A stretch of DNA of 64,000 nucleotides, taken from positions 620,001-684,000 of the forward strand of contig JAGMVK010000012.1 in assembly GCA_020747065.1 (NCBI GenBank), given 5' to 3'. Source of the stretch: Cadophora sp. MPI-SDFR-AT-0126 (lineage: Eukaryota > Ascomycota > Leotiomycetes > Helotiales > Ploettnerulaceae). This document shows positions 58,041 through 64,000 of the stretch, one piece after another (position 1 is the first letter of the stretch; each line of letters begins with the position of its first letter). Made by a program: the position numbers and the translations under genes. The notes under the pieces were generated by a model that was not told the origin of the DNA, searched no databases, and saw nothing but the letters and a program-made list of their open reading frames with translations.

Positions 58041-58449
58041 ATGACCATGGTGGTCTCAACATCTTGGACCGGAGATACTCCATCATTCAGCCTTATCAAC
58101 ATCGGCTTTGCAATGTTACTACTCATAGTAGCACTGTTTGGGGCCGCTTTCGGTCGAACTCCTGGCAAAACTGTTGGCTGTGAGTACCATACACAATCCA
58201 GAGCTCAACTTCCCTATATTTCAACTGCTCAGAATGCTCTTGAAGAATGAAGTTATTGTATAGAGTTGACACCCAAAAAATGTCATGGCGCTTCAACTCA
58301 GCTTGAGTCTGGGTCAAGCTAACAGTAATTTACCAGCTCAAAACCTCGAAGAACGGCGAATTCTGGCCACGTCGCCTCCAGGCTCCACAAACGCAAGGCG
58401 GAGAAGAAAATTGGTCAAACACCCAATACTGGATCTTAATTACAGGTGA
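58041..58449 (+). CDS. Possible small membrane protein, two exons
   Basis: Candidate 83-residue protein: exon 1 58041-58179, a 157-bp intron (GTGAGT donor, GCTAAC branch point at about 58319, CAG acceptor), and exon 2 58337-58449. Exon 1 encodes MTMVVSTSWTGDTPSFSLIN followed by one transmembrane segment, IGFAMLLLIVALFGAAFG. Exon 2 encodes a polar, basic tail with NARRRRKLVKHP. The good splice signals and a join that keeps the frame support it. The lack of any recognised family, the short length and the frame staying open upstream weaken it. Confidence 0.35.
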
Positions 58450-59888
58450 TTGGGAAATAGCGAGGAGACGGATGAGGCCCAGAAGCTATACTGGGAAAGC
58501 AATTCGGCGTGCCAAGGATTGGGGCTAAGCGAGTAAGCCGGAAACTGGGACTAGAGTAGAAAAGAGTGGAGATCTTCGAAATTGAACATGATATTAAGAA
58601 CGGTTTACTTCCTATGGATCACGGAGATGGACAGTGGGCACAAGGGAGAACAGGACAAGAGTGGAGTTTGGGTTAAACGTTCAGAACCCCAAGCAAATTG
58701 AACGCATAAAATAGAGCAGAACAAAACAAGCAGATAACCAAGGAAAGAGTGACAATTTTGACGGCTTGCATTCCACAAGCCTATCATCGGCAAAGAGCTA
58801 TCCTAAAAGGAATTATTCACATGACGGGAAGTTCTTGAAAAGGCACAGTCTGGAAGTCAGCCAGCATGGGCATAGCGAATCAGAGACAGGGGCAACTCGA
58901 TTTGAGCCCATGGCAGAGCATCCGACAGGTCGAAGGTGAGATAAGTCGGCGCTGAAAGGCGCCAGACTTGTACATCAAAGAACAGATACCGAGATCTCGC
59001 ACCAGCTGCAGAAGATTTCATTGGCTCATTGCCCTAGAAAAGGAAAACAGCAAATTGGGTACTTACGAATTTAGAATGACCCATGGGTAGTCAGTCATCT
59101 ATCCATTGCTGACTGCTTACTCGCCAATCCATTTTGAACATTCAGTCTGTTCTTGGCAAAAGGCGTGAGTGCCGGAGCTCAGTTGCTTCAAAGTCAAGAA
59201 ATGCTGCAGCGACATGCAGAAATTGCTAGATCTGCCGTCCAAGGAACCTTTTCTTACAAATCTCGGACAGGCGAAACTCGCCATTGGTAAAAGTTATTTG
59301 GAGTTTGGTCGGGTTCTAGCACTGGGCAGGGAATGAAATATATCGATACCCCCTACCCTTCTCCAGGAGCACAACTATTTCGCTGTCGCTCTTTGCTCTT
59401 CCTTGGAGCATGACTTGCATCGCGAGTATTAGAATGATAGATAAAGACAGTAGATGCCCTGGTGCGACAGCTTCAAGGTAGATAAATCCCACCTTCAGTT
59501 GAAGAGCGAAGCATTCTTCGCTCTTCGATGTTTCACTTCCTTCCCAGGTTCAGTAAGTCGAAGCTGCAAAAAAGCTGCAGTCTGGGCAATTGCCAATATT
59601 TCCCAGTCGTCAATAAAAATTCTTCTTTTTCGAACTCAGAGGAAGTGGTTGAGAGGTGGCTGCCATTATACGCTTCTCCCCAATGGCAAGATCCGAAGAA
59701 GTTGAAGTCAACTCGGATCCTACATGTGACTTTTACGCTAGACTGTAACAAGTTAATTCCGCTCACTATGAAAATTAGCTTCGGCAAAAATAATTTGGAG
59801 CTCAAGAATATTTCGAGTCTGGTTCTGGAGGAGCTTGAATTTTGGACATACAACGACACAGAGAGGATCCTCCGAGCAGCCAGTCAAG
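58450..59888. other. CBF5 upstream region
   Basis: About 1.4 kb. The plus-strand open frame at 59528-60037 overlaps the CBF5 start in another frame. It has no motif and is not supported as a gene. No snoRNA with clear C/D or H/ACA boxes was recognised. Confidence 0.4.
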
Positions 59889-61496
59889 ATGGCTATGATC
59901 GTTGCACCCAAAGATGCGGACTACACCATCAAGCCCGAGGCTGCCACTCCAGCAGCAGACTCGAGCGAGTGGCCACTTCTGTTAAAGAACTACACCAATT
60001 GTACGATCTCATGCTCCAATCGCAGCAGAAATGGTAGACTGACTGATTGATAGTACTTGTACGCACTGGACACTTCACTCCCATTCCAGTTGGCTGCAAT
60101 CCACTCAATCGCGACCTCAAATCATATATCAGCTCTGGCGTGATCAATCTCGACAAGCCCTCCAACCCCTCCAGTCACGAAGTCGTTGCATGGGTTAAGC
60201 GCATGCTAAGGTAGTGGAACCAGGAACATCTGCTTGGATGAATCATACTAACTGAGATCTAGAGTTGAGAAAACTGGTCACAGTGGTACCCTCGATCCCA
60301 AGGTTACTGGATGTTTGATCGTGTGCATTGACCGCGCAACAAGACTCGTCAAGTCGCAACAAGGCGCTGGAAAGGAGTATGTCTGCGTAATTCGATTACA
60401 CGATAAGCTACCAGGTGGTGAAGCGCAATTTGCGCGAGCTCTCGAGACTTTGACCGGCGCTCTCTTCCAACGTCCTCCTTTGATCTCCGCCGTCAAGCGA
60501 CAACTCCGTATCCGAACCATCCACGAAAGCAAGCTGTACGAGTTTGACAATGAGAGACACTTGGGCGTTTTCTGGGTCAGTTGTGAAGCAGGAACCTATA
60601 TCCGTACACTCTGTGTTCACTTGGGTCTATTGTTGGGCGTAGGAGCTCATATGCAAGAATTGCGCCGTGTGCGCAGTGGTGCTATGGACGAGACCAAGGG
60701 TATGGTCACTCTTCACGATGTGTTGGATGCCCAATGGATGCAGGATAACACACGCGACGAGTCTTACCTGAGGAGAGTTATTTCACCGTTGGAGACACTT
60801 CTCACTACCTATAAGAGAATTGTTGTGAAGGACAGTGCCGTCAATGCCGTATGTTATGGTGCTAAGTTGATGATTCCTGGTTTGTTGCGTTATGGTACGT
60901 AAATTATCGTTCTTTTTGGATTCCTGGTGCTAACAAGTCCTTCAGAGTCTGGTATTGAGGTCCACGAGGAGGTTGTACTGATGACTACCAAGGGAGAGGC
61001 TATTGCTTTGGGTATTGCACAAATGTCGACTGTTGAGCTCTCAACTTGCGATCACGGAGTCGTCGCCAAGGTTAAGCGTTGCATTATGGAGCGCGATCTT
61101 TACCCAAGGAGATGGGGACTTGGACCTGTTGCTTTGGAGAAGAAGAAGATGAAGGCTGATGGTAAGCTCGACAAGTACGGCCGAGCCAACGAAGCCACTC
61201 CCGCGAAGTGGAACGCTGAATACAAGGACTTCAACGCCCCTCTTGAAGGTTCTGCCCCAGCCCCAATCGCTGCTCCAGAAACTCCAGCCAAGATCGCCCA
61301 GTTATCGCCAGGAGCTACCCCCGACGCAGATGTTTCCATGGTCAGTAATGGTGTAGATGATGGTGGCAAGAAGCGCAAGAGACACGAGGGCGAGACAGCG
61401 GAAGAGAAGGCTGAACGTAAGCGCAAGAAGAAGGAGAAGAAAGAGAAGAAGGCGAAGAAGGAAGGCAAGAAGGTTGAGGAGAGTGACAGCGACTGA
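59889..61496 (+). CDS. CBF5: H/ACA snoRNP pseudouridine synthase CBF5 (dyskerin)
   Basis: Catalytic subunit of H/ACA snoRNPs in the nucleolus; it isomerises specific rRNA and snRNA uridines and is needed for pre-rRNA processing. Four exons: 59889-60000, 60054-60210, 60263-60894 and 60946-61496, giving 483 residues. N-terminal [10 protein letters not shown] and [10 protein letters not shown] lead into [20 protein letters not shown]. The catalytic loop is [12 protein letters not shown] with the nucleophile Asp101. The TruB core continues with [20 protein letters not shown]. The PUA domain includes [20 protein letters not shown] and [17 protein letters not shown]. The C-terminus has the lysine-rich KKE/KKD tail of fungal Cbf5 ([19 protein letters not shown]) and ends ESDSD. 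All three introns split conserved codons cleanly. The ATG at 59889 is chosen because upstream in-frame sequence lacks another ATG. Confidence 0.97.
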
Positions 61497-61786
61497 ACGG
61501 GTTGATATGAGACATGGGCTTCGTTTCTGTGCATTTTCCATACGGCGTTAGTGTACCATACTTGCTAAAGGCGGGGCAAGGATAAAAGCGGAGTTTGTAG
61601 GAAATTGAAATTTTGATCAAGCAAACCTGTTCCAAAATGGGCCTGGTTCTCCCAAACAGGTACGATACCTACTCTGGATTTGCCCCTTGACACCTCATTT
61701 GATGCATTTGCTTTAAGGACAGGTCTTTCTCACTCTGAACTAGTTTGGAGATACTTGGGAATGTTCTAAACAGTATCATTCCTTCA

Positions 61787-62687
61787 TTATAAAATTCCGC
61801 TGGTATTTTCATACCTGTGCTCTTCGGCGAAGTCATATATCGTGCGGAAGTTCTTGCACTGATGTTCGACATTCCACCCATTCACGGCCATCACGCCTGC
61901 ATCTTTGCCCGTCAACTCAAAAGCGGGCTCCATCGTCATGTCTCCAGCACACATAACGCCCTGACGAAGATAGTCGAAGCAGTGAGCGAGATGCGAGCTG
62001 TGCTCCATATGTGTGGTGTCGTTTTCGTTCATCATACTCTCGAAAGCTGACTTGATGCCCGCCTAGAAGGAATGGAAATTAGCATGGCTCTTCGATGCAT
62101 CGGAGGGTGAATGAGAGGTTCTTACTATGCAATGCAGTTGATGAAACATGGAGATGCAGAAATATTCATTCTTCACTTCTACTCGTCCGTCTTCTTGAGG
62201 GACTTCGACGGGCATCTCGACAAATCCTCTTCCTACTGCAAAAACCGTCTTTATCAGCAATTAGGAAAGCACACGTTATGAGATGAGCATACAGGGAATC
62301 AGCTTCGACCACGCATCGTCCTTCGTTCTCTCGACTTCGAAATCTACATAGCCATTGAAAACCACCGTCTGATCACGAGGAACTGTATACACATCAGCGC
62401 AGAAACTATATCCGCAGTGTCCAACCCATCAACATACTATCAGGTACCAACGTCGATGAGACCGGCGTACTTTGGAGAAAGTCTGGTTGTAGTATTATCA
62501 CCAACGCAATGGACATCGATATGACATAGAGTCCAGACATGGCGAAGAAAGCTATTCGAAAACCTGGGAATAGGCGTCGAGCTACACTTCCATTCTGGTT
62601 TACTTCCTTAAGTGAATCCCAAGACTCGGCATCTTCGACTTTTCTGTAGCTTGAGCTGAAGGAGTTTGGAAATCTGGATGAAGACAT
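61787..62687 (-). CDS. UstYa-like (DUF3328) oxidase
   Basis: Type II membrane protein of 241 residues. Four exons on the minus strand: 62687-62438, 62382-62293, 62235-62126 and 62062-61787. The N-terminal cytosolic part precedes one transmembrane helix around IAFFAMSGLYVISMSIALVI. The luminal part has VPDIPRDQTVVFNGYVDFE, which is family consensus. The two metal-binding-type motifs are present: HQLHCI in exon 3 and HLAHCFDYLRQGVMCAGDMT in exon 4. UstYa-family enzymes act in oxidative cyclisation of fungal ribosomal peptides and in other secondary pathways. Here no Kex2-repeat precursor, methyltransferase or other pathway gene lies within the visible neighbourhood. The first exon uses a GTATGT donor; the GTACCT donor 10 bp earlier would break the frame. 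A further intron at the last GTATGA is possible but not needed. Confidence 0.85.
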
Positions 62688-64000
62688 TTTTTTTTTGTGT
62701 GTGAAAAGTAAAGATTGAGATATTAGTTTAGATAGAGATGGTATGGGATCATTGAAACGAAAGTCAATGGAGAAGTAAAAGGAATGACGAGATGACTGGA
62801 CGTTGGCAATGAGATCCGGCCAGGCCTCCAATACCGACTCACTGCGGCATGCGAGGCTGGCTGCATCGACGAGGCCGAGAGCGGGTGTCGAGGATGGGAC
62901 GACAGCCGTCTCAGGAGAAGAGATGGCGGGGCTTGCACATTTCGATTTGCCCAGGCACAATCGCCAACTTTAAACCTTATTCCAACTCAAATCATCCCAT
63001 GAATAATATGATATCGCTCTAGGTCATCCAACCTTTGACATGCTTTGCGGAGAAATCCCAGACCTGTAACCTGGAAGCTCGCAACCAAGCTTTTTTGGGG
63101 TGATCATCCGTGCTTGATTAGTTTTGGGTTGTGCCGATCCCTCTGTCATTGATGAACCACGGTGCTTGGAAACGGTGACAGTTGAGCTCGGGTATCTTCC
63201 TCCCGAGTTTCAGCGACGCATGCCACGCCATGCTTTTCGGGGTTGGTGATTGAGATGGCACTTGGTATTCTATTGATAGGACGGGAATGTTGCGACCGTC
63301 TGTTTGTTTTGTTACAGATCGGGAGGCTGTGAGTGATTTCTGAGGTGAGGAATTCGTCATCCTCTGAATGTGAGTGAGCATTTACAGAGTGGTCTCGAGG
63401 TAGGTGATTGGTAGCTTAACACTTGACTTTCTGAAGCAGGCTGAGAGAAGGAAAACAGAGCTCCACCGTTGAAGCCAGTATGCTTGAGGCTGAAGTGACC
63501 TACTGAGCTTGAACTTGTGGAGAGCAGCTGAAATTACCCCGGATGTTTAGTCTTCTGGTGGTGCTAAATGTCCTAAGAAGCGAATGTGGCGTTTACTTGC
63601 CGGCATGCAAGGCTCGTCGCCTGCTGGGACAGGCTAGTAGACAGTCAAGGCATTTCAGTTGCACCACTATGTGGTAGGTATCGGATTAGAAACGTCTATT
63701 TCTCCACTAGATTGAGATATGAACGATATGAAATGTGGATCTTGTGAAGGTGTTTTTGGACCTAGGAAAGAGAGCAAATCCTGCTTTGGATCATAGACAA
63801 CTAGCAAAAGAACGTATTTCAAGCGAGTATATAGAATGCTCTGCATGACTACACGCCCAAAGAAATCCTCACAAGATGGTTAATGACAAAAGAATTCACA
63901 TGTTCCTTATCATCAATCGGTGACAAATTTGGCGGACAAGATAAAGGGAGAGTCTAGGTTCGTTCAGAACTCGGAAATGCTGCCCCACCATTGGTCTGCT
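62688..64000. other. Gene-free right end of window
   Basis: About 1.3 kb with no supported gene. It should include the promoter of the UstYa-like gene. The minus-strand open frame at 63118-63381 has no motif. Confidence 0.4.

Noticed and set aside
59528..60037. 169-codon plus-strand frame before and across the CBF5 start
   Set aside because: Runs into CBF5 exon 1 in a different frame; no motif, and composition is unlike neighbouring proteins. A remnant cannot be excluded.
62448..62687. GTACCT donor for the first exon of the UstYa-like gene
   Set aside because: Leaves the next exon out of frame; the GTATGT donor 10 bp downstream restores the family sequence VPDIPRDQTVVFN.
1..64000. tRNA, rRNA, snoRNA, transposon and CRISPR signals
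   Set aside because: No B-box-like tRNA core, no terminal inverted repeats with transposase, no regularly spaced repeats and no clear C/D or H/ACA boxes were recognised by eye; a tRNAscan/Infernal and repeat search would settle this.

Overview
The window is nuclear DNA from a filamentous ascomycete (Pezizomycotina). The evidence is many short introns of about 45-150 bp with GTRNGT donors, TACTAAC/CTAAC-like branch points and YAG acceptors, compact intergenic regions, and fungal-type gene families such as UstYa/DUF3328, DUF1772, a YAK1-type DYRK kinase, Spo12 and an N-terminally extended eIF4G. The gene content would suit a leotiomycete, but that is an impression and not something the sequence proves. 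I see no transposon, tRNA, rRNA, CRISPR array or prokaryotic organisation.

Layout. 1-9.4 kb: eIF4G (+), then a DUF1772 membrane protein (-) and a five-exon F-box/2EXR-like protein (-). 10-21 kb: the CSB-type repair ATPase RAD26 (-), a long YAK1 leader and the YAK1 kinase (+), and an RRM/RG-rich RNA-binding protein (-). 21.5-28.6 kb: a large uncharacterised protein (+) facing a PPR protein (-). 28.9-38.2 kb: POL1, the DNA polymerase alpha catalytic subunit (+), a row of three small single-pass membrane proteins (+), and the GTPase RBG1/DRG1 (+). 38.8-46 kb: a Spo12-family protein (-), an acyl-CoA dehydrogenase (-), and the 60S GTPase LSG1 (-) divergent from the 40S factor LTV1 (+). 46.5-58.5 kb: the mRNA-export scaffold SAC3 (+), a decayed cytochrome P450 (+), a small two-exon gene (+), a ceramide synthase (-) and a possible small membrane protein (+). 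59.9-62.7 kb: the H/ACA pseudouridine synthase CBF5 (+) converging on a UstYa-like oxidase (-).

Most genes are conserved housekeeping functions. There is a loose concentration of translation and ribosome-biogenesis genes (eIF4G, RBG1, LSG1, LTV1, CBF5), and LSG1 and LTV1 share a 274-bp promoter holding a perfect inverted repeat. Several gene models were assembled by hand from reading-frame continuity across splice sites; exon coordinates are listed in each entry. I found no convincing new multi-gene system. The most interesting uncharacterised elements are the three-gene membrane-protein row at 34-36.3 kb, the decaying P450, the orphan UstYa-like gene, two small spliced genes, and several splice-site oddities (NAGNAG acceptors, a 15-bp microexon, a frame-neutral intron).
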